Counted from the stretch's first letter, positions 52,904 to 62,606 are shown. The stretch is DNA of 64,000 nt from Parvularculaceae bacterium (GCA_028284065.1 JANQSJ010000011.1:124001-188000); one strand, 5' to 3'. Notes: a model not told the origin generated them from the letters alone. Numbers and translations are program-made.

Positions 52904-53833
52904 TCAGGAACCGGCGCCCGCGCTCGCCAGCAGCGACCGGGCGCGGACCGTCTCCGCGTGGGCGTCGTCCATTGTGACGAGTTCAAAGCCGCGCGCCGGC
53001 GCGGTCGCAAGCCAGGCGCCAATCGCCTCCAGGCTCGCCGCACGCGGATGCACAATGCCGATCGCGACGCCTTGCGCGCGGGCGCGCGCCTCCAGCTCGG
53101 CGATGCGCGCAAGGATCGCCTTCCGGCCCGGCGCATCATCAAGAAAAACGTCGCGGGCGTAGGCCGGCAGGCCAGCGCGCTCAGCCGCCTCCTTGGCGCG
53201 GCTCGTCGCAATCGTCACGGAGTCGACGAAGTAGACCGCATGCGGACGGAGCGCCGCCATGACCGTCTCCATGGCGGCCTCGTCAGAGGTCAGCTTTGAG
53301 CCCATGTGATTGTTGACGCCGGTAAACCCGTCGAAACGCGACAGGTTCCAGGCGATTTCCTCGGCGAGGCGTGCAGCGTCCATCTCAGCTGTAAGCGCGT
53401 GAGGCCCGGGGTCCGCGTCGCCGACGGGCTCCATTGGCAGGTGCAACATAACGGCATGCCCGGCCGCCCTGGCGCGGCGCGCCGCCGCCTCAAGGTCCCG
53501 CCCGTAAGGCAGCAGCGACACGGTGAGCGGTCCGGGCAGCGCGACGACTTCATCCAGCGCGGCGCGATCGAGCCCCAGGTCATCAACGATGAGCGCAATT
53601 TTGGGACGTGGGGCGCGCGGCGCGGAGACTTGCGGCGGCGTGAACCTGAGGGCGGGCGCAAGCGCGAGCCTCTGACGCGCCATGGTCGCAGGCGCGGGCG
53701 CGGCGATCTCAGGCTCGGGCCGAATGCCCGCAGGCCCCTCGGCCGCGCGCGCAGACGAGTCACCGAGCAAGACGGTCGCCACGGGCAAGGCCGCAAGCGC
53801 GAAGATTGCCCTCGCGCGCCGAAACAGTACCAT
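52904..53833 (-). CDS. Divergent polysaccharide deacetylase family protein
   Basis: The 309 residues from the ATG at 53833 begin with a hydrophobic signal segment, then a deacetylase-like TIM-barrel fold: KIALIVDDLGLDRAALDEVV, VMLHLPMEP and FTGVNNHMGSKLT. This is the YibQ-type family, in which metal ligands differ from classical NodB deacetylases. Such proteins are often found with murein hydrolase genes, but none is adjacent here. GAGGCGG precedes the chosen start. It is divergent from trpG across 52 bp. Confidence 0.85.
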   Translation of the reverse strand: MVLFRRARAIFALAALPVATVLLGDSSARAAEGPAGIRPEPEIAAPAPATMARQRLALAPALRFTPPQVSAPRAPRPKIALIVDDLGLDRAALDEVVALPGPLTVSLLPYGRDLEAAARRARAAGHAVMLHLPMEPVGDADPGPHALTAEMDAARLAEEIAWNLSRFDGFTGVNNHMGSKLTSDEAAMETVMAALRPHAVYFVDSVTIATSRAKEAAERAGLPAYARDVFLDDAPGRKAILARIAELEARARAQGVAIGIVHPRAASLEAIGAWLATAPARGFELVTMDDAHAETVRARSLLASAGAGS

Positions 53834-53885
53834 CCGCCTCACCGCCGGCTCCTCAAGAAAGGCGTCTCCCGGCAAGGGACCTGCG

Positions 53886-54494
53886 ATGATTCTCCTCGTC
53901 GATAACTATGACAGCTTCACCTACAACCTTGCCCACCTTATCGGCGGCCTCGGCCGGGAAGTTGAGGTGGCTCGCAACGACGCGTTCGACGTGGCGAGCG
54001 TCCTGGGCTCAGGCAGGCATGCGGCTATCGTGCTTTCGCCCGGGCCAGGCGCGCCCGTGGACGCCGGCCGATCGCTCGACCTCGTCAAAGCGGCGGCGCC
54101 GGCGCGCGCGCCCGTCTTCGGCGTCTGCCTTGGCATGCAGACCATCGCGGAGGCGTTTGGCGGCCGCATCGCCCGCGCGGGCGAGCTGATGCATGGCAAG
54201 ACAAGCGCGGTGCGCCATTCGGGCGGGCGTCTATTTGACGGCGTGCCGGAGACATTCGAAGCGACGCGCTATCACTCGCTCATCGCCGATCCGGCGAGCC
54301 TGCCCGCCCCGCCCCTGCGCGTCACCGCGGTCAGCGACGGCGACGGCGAGATCATGGCGCTGGAGCACGAAAGCCTGCCGATCGCAGGCGTCCAGTTCCA
54401 CCCTGAAAGCATCGCCTCGGAGGCGGGCGCCAAGATCATGTCCAACTTCTTCGCCTGGGCGGACGCGTCGCGCGGCGCCGACGGCGAAGCATGA
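53886..54494 (+). CDS. trpG: Anthranilate synthase component II (glutamine amidotransferase)
   Basis: TrpG supplies ammonia from glutamine to TrpE. The 202 residues have DNYDSFTYNL at the start, the nucleophile Cys81 in GVCLGMQ, and the C-terminal QFHPESI with the catalytic His-Glu. The ATG at 53886 follows AAGGGA; the longer frame upstream overlaps the divergent deacetylase gene. Its stop overlaps the trpD start as ATGA. Confidence 0.96.
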   Translation: MILLVDNYDSFTYNLAHLIGGLGREVEVARNDAFDVASVLGSGRHAAIVLSPGPGAPVDAGRSLDLVKAAAPARAPVFGVCLGMQTIAEAFGGRIARAGELMHGKTSAVRHSGGRLFDGVPETFEATRYHSLIADPASLPAPPLRVTAVSDGDGEIMALEHESLPIAGVQFHPESIASEAGAKIMSNFFAWADASRGADGEA

Positions 54495-55528
54495 CCGGCG
54501 GCGTTGCATCATTGCGCCCGCATCTTGCGCGGATCGCGGCGGGGGAAACCCTCGCGGCGCGAGATATGCGCGCCGCGATCGACGCGATCTTTGACGGCGC
54601 GGCGAGCGATGCGGAGATCGCCGGGTTCCTGATGGGCCTCGCCGCGCGCGGGGAGACGCCGGCAGAAATCGCCGCCGCCGCCGAAGCGATGCGCGCGCGC
54701 GCCGTTTCCGTCGCCGCGCCGGCGGACGTCGTCGACACCTGCGGCACGGGCGGCGACGGCGCCGGCACGTACAACGTCTCCACCGCGGCGGCGCTCATCG
54801 CCGCGGGCGCGGGCGCGAAAGTCGCCAAGCACGGGAACAAAGCCGCAAGCTCCAAGTCCGGTTCCTCCGACGTTCTGCGCGCCCTCGGCGTCAATCTGGA
54901 GGCGCCGCCGGCGCGCGTCTCCGCGGCGATCGACCATGCGGGCGTCGGGTTCATCTTCGCGGCCCGCCACCACCAGGCGACGGCCCGCGCCGCCGCCGCC
55001 CGCAAGGCGCTAGGCGTTAGAACGCTGTTCAACCTGCTTGGCCCCCTTACCAACCCGGCAGGCGCAAGGGCGCAGCTCCTGGGCGTCTACGCGGCGCGGC
55101 TCGTCCCCACCATGGCCAATGCGCTCAAAGAGCTCGGCGCGCGGCGCGCCTGGGTCGTCCATGGCGCGGATGGCCTCGACGAACTTACGACGAAGGCCGA
55201 AACCCATGTCGCGGAACTGAAGGACGGCGCGGTGACGACTTTCACGATCACGCCGGAAGACGCCGGCCTCTCCCGCGCGCGGCCAGGAGACCTCGCCGGC
55301 GGCATGCCGAATGAAAACGCCGAAGCCCTTAATCGCCTCCTGAACGGGGAAAAAGGTCCGTACCGTGATATCGCCGTCCTTAACGCCGCTGCGGCGCTCA
55401 TCGTCGCCGATCTCGCCAACGACCTTAAGGACGGCGCCGAACGCGCCGCCGCCGCCGTTGACGACGGTTCTGCTTTGGTGGCGCTCCAACGCCTGGTTGC
55501 GGTTTCGAACGATGATGCGATCGCGTAA
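54491..55528 (+). CDS. trpD: Anthranilate phosphoribosyltransferase
   Basis: TrpD joins anthranilate to PRPP. The 345 residues contain the PRPP-binding DTCGTGGDGAGTYNVST, the KHGNKAASSKSGSSDVL block, FIFAARHHQATA and the NLLGPLTNPAGA segment, all typical. It overlaps trpG by 4 bp and trpC follows after 12 bp, so trpG-trpD-trpC form one operon. Confidence 0.97.
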   Translation: MTGGVASLRPHLARIAAGETLAARDMRAAIDAIFDGAASDAEIAGFLMGLAARGETPAEIAAAAEAMRARAVSVAAPADVVDTCGTGGDGAGTYNVSTAAALIAAGAGAKVAKHGNKAASSKSGSSDVLRALGVNLEAPPARVSAAIDHAGVGFIFAARHHQATARAAAARKALGVRTLFNLLGPLTNPAGARAQLLGVYAARLVPTMANALKELGARRAWVVHGADGLDELTTKAETHVAELKDGAVTTFTITPEDAGLSRARPGDLAGGMPNENAEALNRLLNGEKGPYRDIAVLNAAAALIVADLANDLKDGAERAAAAVDDGSALVALQRLVAVSNDDAIA

Positions 55529-55540
55529 GTCGGGCCGGCA

Positions 55541-56341
55541 ATGACCATTCTCGACGACATCATCGCCTACAAACGCGAGGAAGTGCGCGCCGCGAAGGCG
55601 AACGCGTCTTTCGCGGCCATCGACGCCCTCGCCCGCGAGACGCGCCGCCCGCGCGGATTCCAAGCTGCTCTTGCCCGCAAGGCGGCGCCTGGCCGGCCTG
55701 CGCTGATCGCGGAAATCAAGAAAGCGAGCCCATCAAAAGGCCTTATCCGCGCCGACTTCGATCCGCCGGCGCATGCGCGCGCCTATGAGGCGGGGGGCGC
55801 GGCGTGCCTTTCCGTTCTCACCGACGCGCCGAGTTTTCAGGGGCATAAGGACGATTTACGCGCGGCGCGGGCGGCCTCGCGCCTCCCCATCCTGCGCAAG
55901 GACTTCATGGTCGATGCCTATCAAGTCGCCGAAGCGCGCGCGTGGGGCGCGGACGCGATCCTCATCATTATGGCCTCGACGGATGACGCGCTTGCGCGCG
56001 ATCTCCTCGCCGCGGCGGCCGACTATGGCCTTGATGCGCTTGTCGAGACCCACAATGAAGAGGAAATGGCGCGAGCGGGCGCGCTCGGCGCGGAGCTGAT
56101 CGGCGTCAATAATCGCGACCTGAAAACTTTCCGGACGGACCTCGCCACGACCGCGCGGCTAGCCGCGCTGGCGCCGTCGAAAGCGCTCCTCGTCGCGGAA
56201 AGCGGCATTGCGACAGCCGCCGACGCAGCCCGCCTGGCCGCGGATGGCGCGCGCGCAATCCTGGTCGGCGAACGGCTGATGCGGGAGGCGAACGTGGAAG
56301 CGGCGACGCGCAGCCTTCTCGCGCCGCCGCGCCTTGCGTGA
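55541..56341 (+). CDS. trpC: Indole-3-glycerol phosphate synthase
   Basis: TrpC closes the indole ring from carboxyphenylamino-deoxyribulose phosphate. The 266 residues include [42 protein letters not shown] and [10 protein letters not shown], the catalytic and phosphate-binding segments of the TIM barrel. It is not fused to TrpF. The next gene is lexA; moaC and moeA, which lie between these genes in several alphaproteobacteria, are absent. Confidence 0.96.
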   Translation: MTILDDIIAYKREEVRAAKANASFAAIDALARETRRPRGFQAALARKAAPGRPALIAEIKKASPSKGLIRADFDPPAHARAYEAGGAACLSVLTDAPSFQGHKDDLRAARAASRLPILRKDFMVDAYQVAEARAWGADAILIIMASTDDALARDLLAAAADYGLDALVETHNEEEMARAGALGAELIGVNNRDLKTFRTDLATTARLAALAPSKALLVAESGIATAADAARLAADGARAILVGERLMREANVEAATRSLLAPPRLA

Positions 56342-56373
56342 CCGCCGACCCGGCGTCTGTTGACGCACTTGCG

Positions 56374-56403
56374 GAACAATACTAGAACGTTGTTGATTTG
56401 TTC
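56374..56403 (+). promoter_or_regulatory. LexA boxes upstream of lexA
   Basis: GAAC-N7-GAAC (56374-56377, 56385-56388) is a perfect copy, on the reverse strand, of the alphaproteobacterial SOS box GTTC-N7-GTTC. One base further, GTTG-N7-GTTC (56389-56392, 56400-56403) is a second box with one mismatch in the opposite orientation. The pair lies 47-76 bp upstream of the proposed lexA start and fits autoregulation. Confidence 0.8.
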
Positions 56404-56449
56404 TTACATGGCGGAACGAACCCCGCCAATTGGGAAAAGGCGACGGGCT

Positions 56450-57160
56450 TTGCTGACCAAGAAACAGCATCAACTGCTGACGTTTATTGATGAGCGCCTG
56501 CGCGCGACGGGCGTGTCGCCGTCATTCGACGAAATGAAGGACGCGCTCGACCTTAAGTCGAAGTCGGGAATCCATCGGCTGATTACGGCGCTTGAAGAGC
56601 GCGGCTTTATTAGGCGGCTCCCGCATCGCGCCCGCGCCCTGGAGGTCCTGAAGACCCCGGAGAGCGCCGAGGGCGCGCCTGCGCGCGCGCGAAATTTCAC
56701 GCCTTCTGTGGTTCGCGGCGACTTCAACAAGGGTCGCGCGCCGGCCCGACGCGTTGCGCCGCCGGCCGAAGGCGTCGCTATGGAGGGTCTGCCGGTCCTT
56801 GGACGCATCGCGGCGGGCACGCCGATCGAAGCGATCCAGCATGAGGTCGACCGCATCGACGCGCCGTCGGCGCTGATGCGAACGGGCGAACACTACATTC
56901 TCGAGGTGCAGGGCGAATCGATGATTGAGGCCGGCATCCATGACGGCGACTATGCGATCATCCAGCGCGCCAAGGACGCAACGAACGGCGATATTGTCGT
57001 CGCGCTCGTCGACTGCGAGGAGGCGACTTTGAAGCGTCTGCGCAAAAAGGGCGAGTCGATCGCGCTCGAAGCAGCTAACCCCGCCTTCGAAACGCGCATC
57101 TACGGCGCCGACCGGGTGGCTGTGCAGGGGCGGCTCGTCGGGCTGATGCGCAAGTACTGA
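56450..57160 (+). CDS. lexA: LexA repressor of the SOS response
   Basis: LexA represses DNA-damage genes and cleaves itself when RecA is activated. The 236 residues from the proposed start begin [17 protein letters not shown], the usual alphaproteobacterial N-terminus, with a winged-helix domain to about residue 65. Cleavage should fall at Ala122-Gly123 (RIAAGTP), with catalytic Ser157 (GESM) and Lys195 (EATLKR). The start is TTG at 56450, nine bases after GGGAAAAGG; ATGs at 56360 and 56408 are in frame but lack a ribosome-binding site and lie in or next to the LexA boxes. Confidence 0.94.
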   Translation: MLTKKQHQLLTFIDERLRATGVSPSFDEMKDALDLKSKSGIHRLITALEERGFIRRLPHRARALEVLKTPESAEGAPARARNFTPSVVRGDFNKGRAPARRVAPPAEGVAMEGLPVLGRIAAGTPIEAIQHEVDRIDAPSALMRTGEHYILEVQGESMIEAGIHDGDYAIIQRAKDATNGDIVVALVDCEEATLKRLRKKGESIALEAANPAFETRIYGADRVAVQGRLVGLMRKY

Positions 57161-57191
57161 CGCGCCGGGACCGCCGCGCGCGTGCCCCGCT

Positions 57192-57605
57192 TTATGACAA
57201 TGGCAGGTTGACCATCCAGGACACGCCGAACCGGTCTTTGCACATGCCGAAATAGGAGTTCCAGAACGTATCCTGCATCTCCATGGCGATGGCGCCGCCA
57301 TCTGAAAGCCGACCGAAAACCTTGTCGGCCTCCTCACGCGAGGCTGGCGCATAGGATAACGCGAAGCCGCCATGGACGATAGGATCGCCCTGCCCCGGCA
57401 TGGCGTCCGAGCCCATTAGAACGCCATCCTGCACCGGCAGCGTCACATGCATGACGCGTTGGCCATGTTCCGGCCCTACGCCCAGGTCAGGCGGCCCGTC
57501 GGAGTATCGTTGAAAAGCGGCGTACTCGCCGCCGAAGACCGATTTGTAAAATGCGAAGGCTTCTTCGCACTCGCCATTAAAGGTCAGGTAGGGGCTCAGC
57601 GCCAT
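57192..57605 (-). CDS. PhnB-like VOC family protein
   Basis: This 137-residue protein matches the PhnB/glyoxalase-like group of vicinal-oxygen-chelate proteins: YLTFNGECEEAFAFYKSVFGG at the start, VMHVTLPVQDGVLMGSD in the middle and FGMCKDRFGVSWMVN at the end. Members are common and mostly of unknown substrate; they are sometimes annotated as methyltransferases without evidence. It ends 31 bp from the convergent lexA. Confidence 0.88.
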   Translation of the reverse strand: MALSPYLTFNGECEEAFAFYKSVFGGEYAAFQRYSDGPPDLGVGPEHGQRVMHVTLPVQDGVLMGSDAMPGQGDPIVHGGFALSYAPASREEADKVFGRLSDGGAIAMEMQDTFWNSYFGMCKDRFGVSWMVNLPLS

Positions 57606-57744
57606 GTCGCGTCTCCCGATTGCTTCCGCGTTTCATCGCGCGCCAGGCGCGGTTCGGCAATCGAGCGCTGCAGCATCAATTGTTGTGCGGCGCGCAACCG
57701 CGCGGCGGAGCGCGAATGCGTAAACGGACTAAAGCAAGAAGCGG

Positions 57745-58635
57745 CTAGTTCTTCCGTTCAAAAACAAAATCGGCGGCGCCCGCGAGCGGCGCGGCGCGCT
57801 CGCCGAAGCGGCTGAGCCTTTCCTTCGCGCTTGAGACGAGCTCCAGCGCCTTGCTCCGCGCGCCTTCGGCCCCTAGCAGCTTGACGAACGTCGCCTTGTC
57901 CATATCCGCGTCCTGGCCGACCGGCTTGCCGAGATCTTCCGCCGAGCCGAACGCATCAAGAAGGTCGTCGACAATCTGGAAGGCGAGCCCCAGATCCTCC
58001 GCATAGGCCTGAAGCGCGGCGATGTCCGCCTCGTCCGCGCCTCCGACGACGCCGCCGGACGTCGTCGCGCATCGGATGAGCGCGCCGGTTTTCAGGCGCT
58101 GCAATTCCTCAATGCCGGCGATATCCAACGTCTTTTGCTCGGCGTAGATGTCGATCATCTGCCCGCCAACCATGCCCGCCTTTCCCGACGCCTCCGCCAA
58201 ATCGCGCACAAGCCTGCAGCGCACCTCAGCGTCAGGATGGGTCGCGGGGTCGGACAGGACAAGGAACGCGTCGGTTAGGAGCGCATCGCCGGCGAGTATC
58301 GCCGTCGCGTCATCGAACGCCTTGTGTACGGACGGACGGCCGCGCCGAAGGTCGGCGTCGTCCATCGCCGGCAGATCGTCATGGATCAGGCTGTAGCAGT
58401 GGATCATTTCGAGGGCTGCGCCCACACGGACCGACCGGTCGCGGGGGGCCGAAAAAATGTCCGCCGCGGCGATTGTCAGGAAAGGCCGCAGGCGTTTGCC
58501 GCCGTTTAGCGCCCCGTGCCGCATGGCGTCGACGACGCGCCCAAGCGGACCTTCCCGCGCCGGCAACATATCATCTAGCGCGCGCTCGACGAGGTCCGCG
58601 GTTTCCGAAATCCGGGTGTCTAAGTCCGCCGCCAT
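57745..58635 (-). CDS. ispA: Short-chain polyprenyl synthase, probably farnesyl diphosphate synthase
   Basis: This enzyme condenses IPP with allylic diphosphates. The 296 residues have GGKRLRPFL, the first Asp-rich motif in LIHDDLPAMDD with the following RRGRPSVHKAF, and the second in FQIVDDLLDAFGS. The two residues inserted in the first motif (DDLPAMD) point to the bacterial farnesyl type. Farnesyl diphosphate feeds squalene and hence the shc product, and the quinone side chain. The usual neighbours xseB and dxs are absent. Confidence 0.92.
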   Translation of the reverse strand: MAADLDTRISETADLVERALDDMLPAREGPLGRVVDAMRHGALNGGKRLRPFLTIAAADIFSAPRDRSVRVGAALEMIHCYSLIHDDLPAMDDADLRRGRPSVHKAFDDATAILAGDALLTDAFLVLSDPATHPDAEVRCRLVRDLAEASGKAGMVGGQMIDIYAEQKTLDIAGIEELQRLKTGALIRCATTSGGVVGGADEADIAALQAYAEDLGLAFQIVDDLLDAFGSAEDLGKPVGQDADMDKATFVKLLGAEGARSKALELVSSAKERLSRFGERAAPLAGAADFVFERKN

Positions 58636-58857
58636 TGACCGGTCCTTGTAGTTACGTCGCCGTGTTCTAGAGAAATCCGGCTTTGGAAAACTCGGCGCAA
58701 GACTGCGCGGCGAGATGGGCCCTTGGCGCCGAAGCCAGTTAATCCGGATCGGGTTGTCGCGCCAGTTTCTTTCGTGGCCGCGTGATTCTGGCGATCGCCC
58801 TTTCGGCGTATCGTGCGCAGACGCCTCTTATTGCTTCTCGTTCTAGTCGCCGCGTCG

Positions 58858-59526
58858 CTATGCGAACGCAATTCCCGACCCGCCGCATACCTTGCAGGTC
58901 CTGGCGATCAGACCGGTGCGCCCACGCCCGTCACACGCCTGACAGACCGTTACCGTCCCCGCGCGGGCGCCGAAAAACGCCGCCACCGGATCGGCCGCGC
59001 CGCCTTCGACCTTCGCTCGGTTTTCGGCAAAAGCGCGAACCGAGGGCGACGCCGCGCCCGGCATCGACGCGGCGGCGCCCGGCGCGCCGGTGATCGCCTG
59101 CAACGCAATCCCGAGGTCACGCCGCCAAGCGTCCAGCATCAGGCCGAATGTCGTCTCGCTAAATGCGCCGGACGGCAGAAATCCGCCGACGATATAGACA
59201 TCGTCGTCCCCATCGAGGGCGGCGACGCTGATGTGCAGGTTGCGATTGAGAAGCTCGGCCGACGCATGCGTGAAACCGTAGCCGGTGAACCGCGCCACGA
59301 AACCGATTTCGGAAACCGCATCGGCCCGGCCGGCGACTTTCACGAGCACCGCCACAAAGCGAACGCCAGCGTCCACAACGCCATACATTGAGGCGTTACG
59401 TTCGTCGCCAAGATGCTCGATCGCGCCATAGCGCGCGCGCAACTGCTCTAAAACACGGTCGGCCGGCCAAACAGACCCATCTCCGGCGAACCGACTGGCT
59501 CCCCGCCCCGTAAACCCCCGGAACAT
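58858..59526 (-). CDS. Unknown protein with C-terminal DnaJ-type zinc motif
   Basis: I do not recognise the first 190 residues, which look like a mixed alpha/beta soluble domain and have no signal peptide or membrane segment. The last 27 residues contain CQACDGRG and CKVCGGSG, two CxxCxGxG elements spaced like one half of the DnaJ zinc-finger region, so a single zinc is probably bound. There is no J domain. The ATG at 59526 is chosen; a start seven codons earlier is possible. It is divergent from the ispH region and not in an operon. Confidence 0.7.
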   Translation of the reverse strand: MFRGFTGRGASRFAGDGSVWPADRVLEQLRARYGAIEHLGDERNASMYGVVDAGVRFVAVLVKVAGRADAVSEIGFVARFTGYGFTHASAELLNRNLHISVAALDGDDDVYIVGGFLPSGAFSETTFGLMLDAWRRDLGIALQAITGAPGAAASMPGAASPSVRAFAENRAKVEGGAADPVAAFFGARAGTVTVCQACDGRGRTGLIARTCKVCGGSGIAFA

Positions 59527-59912
59527 GATAGTTACCCCGCTGACCACGCGCTCCGCACCAGCCCCGCCACGCCAGACTGCGGCGATCTGTCGTCACAGCC
59601 TGTCCAGAGCGGCGTTTACGCTACACTGCGCAAGCGGGACGGCCAACCGATGCAACGTCTTTCCGCTTTTGGTCGCCATTTCGCGGTTTTGCGTTGCGGC
59701 AATGCACGCGCTAGGAATCAGGCAATGGCTACGAAGAGGGACCGTTTCGGGGGCACATTCGCGTTTATCGCTTGCGCACGGCGACAAGCGTCCTTGCGGA
59801 AATATCCCTGAATGAAATAGTCAGGTTTCCTGCGTGGGAGCCTGCGCCCCCCGCCTGACGGGGTTGTGCGGATTTAGAAGTCGAGGCCGGCGCATAAAAG
59901 GATGGCGGATTT
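59527..59912. other. 386-bp divergent gap before ispH
   Basis: No gene is supported. The short frames on both strands have no recognisable sequence or ribosome-binding site. The region should contain the promoters of the zinc-motif protein gene (leftward) and of ispH (rightward). A weak stem TCAGG/CCTGA lies around 59820-59860. Confidence 0.5.
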
Positions 59913-60962
59913 ATGAGCGCGATCGAAAAAGCGGCCGTAGCGGCCATCGACCGGGATCATCTGGACGGCGCCAGCGCCGCCGCCAACGCGGAGCCTATCG
60001 ACGTGGTGCTTGCCCAGCCCCGCGGCTTCTGCGCAGGCGTGGAGCGCGCCATTGATATCGTGGAGCGCGCGCTCGCGAAGTACGGCGCGCCCGTCTATGT
60101 CCGCCATGAGATCGTCCACAACAAACATGTGGTCGACACCTTGAGGGGCCGGGGCGCGATCTTCGTGGAAGAGATCGACGAGATACCCGCCGGGGCCGTG
60201 ACGGTGTTTTCGGCGCATGGGGTCGCCAAGAAAGTTGAGGACGGCGCTGGGCTTATGAACCTAGATGTCATCGACGCCACCTGCCCGCTGGTGACGAAGG
60301 TGCACAAGGAGGGCCGCCGCTACGCCGACAAGGGCTACGACATCGTCCTGATCGGACATCTCGGCCATCCGGAGGTCGAGGGTACGCTTGGGCAGATCCC
60401 TGGAAAAGTTCACGTGATCTCAGAGCCGCACGAGGTGGCCACCCTTTCGGTGAGCGACCCGGAGCAGGTATCTTTCGTGACCCAGACGACGCTTTCGGTG
60501 AACGACACCAAGGACGTGATCGCCGCCCTCAAGGCTCGCTTTCCGAACATCGTTGGGCCGGACACGCGCGACATCTGCTATGCGACCCAGAACCGTCAGA
60601 CGGCGGTCATCGAAATGTCGAAGCAGGTGGACGTCCTTCTGGTGGTTGGCGCGCACAATTCTTCGAACTCTAACCGTCTGCGCGAAATCGGCGAGAATTT
60701 CGGTTTGCCGAGCTACCTTATCCAGAACGCCGACGATCTCGATCCGGCATGGCTGAACGGCGCGAAGAAGGTGGGCCTCACCGCCGGCGCGTCGGCGCCG
60801 GAAAAACTCGTGCAGCAGACGATCGACCGCATTCGGGAGTACCGCGACGTGTCGCTGAAGCCTCTCGACGGCGTTGAGGAAAACGTGCACTTCAAGTTGC
60901 CGCGCGAGCTCGCGGATACGCCGCGGCCGCCGGAGGCGACGGAAGCTTGGGCGCTTGATTGA
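59913..60962 (+). CDS. ispH: 4-hydroxy-3-methylbut-2-enyl diphosphate reductase
   Basis: IspH makes IPP and DMAPP in the last step of the MEP pathway. The 349 residues hold the three cluster cysteines: Cys40 ([11 protein letters not shown]), Cys124 ([11 protein letters not shown]) and Cys222 ([10 protein letters not shown]). The proton-donor region [10 protein letters not shown] and the SSNSNRL segment are also present. About 28 residues precede the conserved core, an extension without recognisable function. hpnH follows after 117 bp on the same strand, so isoprenoid supply and hopanoid extension are adjacent. Confidence 0.97.
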   Translation: MSAIEKAAVAAIDRDHLDGASAAANAEPIDVVLAQPRGFCAGVERAIDIVERALAKYGAPVYVRHEIVHNKHVVDTLRGRGAIFVEEIDEIPAGAVTVFSAHGVAKKVEDGAGLMNLDVIDATCPLVTKVHKEGRRYADKGYDIVLIGHLGHPEVEGTLGQIPGKVHVISEPHEVATLSVSDPEQVSFVTQTTLSVNDTKDVIAALKARFPNIVGPDTRDICYATQNRQTAVIEMSKQVDVLLVVGAHNSSNSNRLREIGENFGLPSYLIQNADDLDPAWLNGAKKVGLTAGASAPEKLVQQTIDRIREYRDVSLKPLDGVEENVHFKLPRELADTPRPPEATEAWALD

Positions 60963-61079
60963 TCTGACGATCAAATCTGAAACCCTTACGAATTTGCGAC
61001 GACCCATCGGACGAGCGCCGTAATGAAGTCGACGCATCGGCGCGAAAGTTAAGGCGCGCCGCCTGAACGGAGGTAGGAA

Positions 61080-62270
61080 ATGACAGTATCTTTGCACCAG
61101 CAAGTGCGCGTCGGCGCCTATGTGGCGAAGCAGACGCTGCTCGGCCGGAAAAAGTACCCACTGGTGCTGTTCCTGGAGCCGCTTTTCAGGTGCAACCTCG
61201 CCTGCCCCGGCTGCGGCAAGATTGATTACCCTGCGCCGATCCTGAACAAGCGCCTCACCGTTCAGGAGTGCCTGGACGCCGTCGACGAGTGCGGCGCGCC
61301 AGTGGTGGCCATTCCCGGCGGGGAGCCGCTGATCCACAAGGAAATCGGCGAAATCGTCGAGGGCGTCGTCGCGCGCAAGAAGTTCGTCTCGCTGTGCACG
61401 AACGCGCTCCTGCTTGAAAAGAAGCTCCACCTCTTCAAGCCGTCGCCGTTCCTGTTCTTCTCCGTGCACCTCGACGGGCTTGAGGAAGAGCACGATCGCG
61501 CCGTCGATCAGAAAGGCACCTTCGAAGTCGCCATCAAAGGCATAAAGGCGGCCCAGGACGCAGGCTTCCAGGTCAACGTCAACGCGACCATCTTCGACAA
61601 CATGACCGCCGAGCAGGTCGCCGACTATCTCGACTTCGCTACGGATCTCGGCGTCGGCATCTCCATCTCTCCGGGCTACGCCTATGAGCGCGCGCCGGAC
61701 AAGGAGCATTTCCTGTCCCGCGAGAAGACGAAGAACCTGTTCCGCGACGTCTTCAAGCTAGCGAAAGCGCGCAACCGTAAGTGGAGCCTCTCCCATTCGA
61801 CTTTGTTCCTCGACTTCCTTGCGGGAAATCAGGAGTATGAATGCACGCCGTGGGGGTCGCCGACGCGCAATGTATTCGGCTGGCAGAAGCCCTGCTACCT
61901 GCTCGGCGAAGGCTATGTCTCCTCTTTCAAGGAATTGATGGAGACGACTGAGTGGGAAAAATACGGCACCGGTAAGTACGAGAAGTGCTCGAACTGCATG
62001 GCGCACTGCGGCTACGAGCCGACGGCGGCTATGGATGCGGTGAAAAACCCGATGAAGCTCTTCAAGCTGCCGGACATCTTCTCCATCAAGACCGAAGGCC
62101 CGATGGCGCCGGAAATCGACCTCACCAAGGCCCGCAGCGCCGAAGATCATCACGAGCGCATCGTGGCGGATGAGATGGACAAGATTCGCCGCGAAAAAGA
62201 GGACGCCAAGGCGCGCAAAAAGGCGACGACCCTCATCGAGAAGCGCGACGACAAGACCGTCGCAGCCTGA
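61080..62270 (+). CDS. hpnH: Adenosyl-hopene transferase HpnH (radical SAM)
   Basis: HpnH adds the adenosyl group of SAM to diploptene, giving adenosylhopane, the first step in extended hopanoids. The radical-SAM cysteines are Cys38, Cys42 and Cys45 in RCNLACPGCGKIDYP. Further Cys clusters (ECTPWGSP, KPCYLLG, KCSNCMAHCGYEP) match the family's C-terminal region, and there is a charged C-terminal tail. The 396-residue length is normal. GGAGG precedes the ATG. Its substrate comes from the cyclase encoded at the left end of the window. Confidence 0.95.
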   Translation: MTVSLHQQVRVGAYVAKQTLLGRKKYPLVLFLEPLFRCNLACPGCGKIDYPAPILNKRLTVQECLDAVDECGAPVVAIPGGEPLIHKEIGEIVEGVVARKKFVSLCTNALLLEKKLHLFKPSPFLFFSVHLDGLEEEHDRAVDQKGTFEVAIKGIKAAQDAGFQVNVNATIFDNMTAEQVADYLDFATDLGVGISISPGYAYERAPDKEHFLSREKTKNLFRDVFKLAKARNRKWSLSHSTLFLDFLAGNQEYECTPWGSPTRNVFGWQKPCYLLGEGYVSSFKELMETTEWEKYGTGKYEKCSNCMAHCGYEPTAAMDAVKNPMKLFKLPDIFSIKTEGPMAPEIDLTKARSAEDHHERIVADEMDKIRREKEDAKARKKATTLIEKRDDKTVAA

Positions 62271-62402
62271 CCTCAGGGCGGCTGGCCATCTCATAGCGCT
62301 GCAGCGTATTTGACCTGCGTCATCGAAGCGGCGCGCTCACTTCGCTATCAGAATGTCCATGGTCCGGCGCGCTGGAGCGCCCGGCGGTCTATGGAGGCGT
62401 CA

Positions 62403-62606
62403 ATGAAGGCGAATATGGGCGCGCTCGACCGGGTCTTGCGGTTCGGCGCAGCGGTATTGATCGACATTCTGTTTCTAGCCGGCCTGATCACCGGCCCGCT
62501 TGCGACCGCATTTTTCATCGTCGCGACGGTGTTCCTACTGACGTCGCTGTTCGGGTTCTGCCCCCTTTATGCGCCGTTCGGGATAACCACGCGAAAGACG
62601 GCCTGA
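62403..62606 (+). CDS. Small DUF2892-type membrane protein
   Basis: This 67-residue protein begins MKANMGALDRVLRFGAAVL, with two membrane helices (about 15-32 and 34-52) and the closing FGFCPLYAPFGITT that marks the DUF2892/YgaP membrane module. In YgaP this part is fused to a rhodanese domain; here it stands alone. GGAGG lies five bases before the chosen ATG. It is between hpnH and the convergent hpnG. No function is assigned. Confidence 0.82.
   Translation: MKANMGALDRVLRFGAAVLIDILFLAGLITGPLATAFFIVATVFLLTSLFGFCPLYAPFGITTRKTA

Noticed and set aside
60420-61709. 429-codon minus-strand frame over ispH and hpnH
   Set aside because: It lies opposite two well-recognised genes; its Arg/Asp/His-rich, unrecognisable sequence is typical of the antisense frame in GC-rich DNA.
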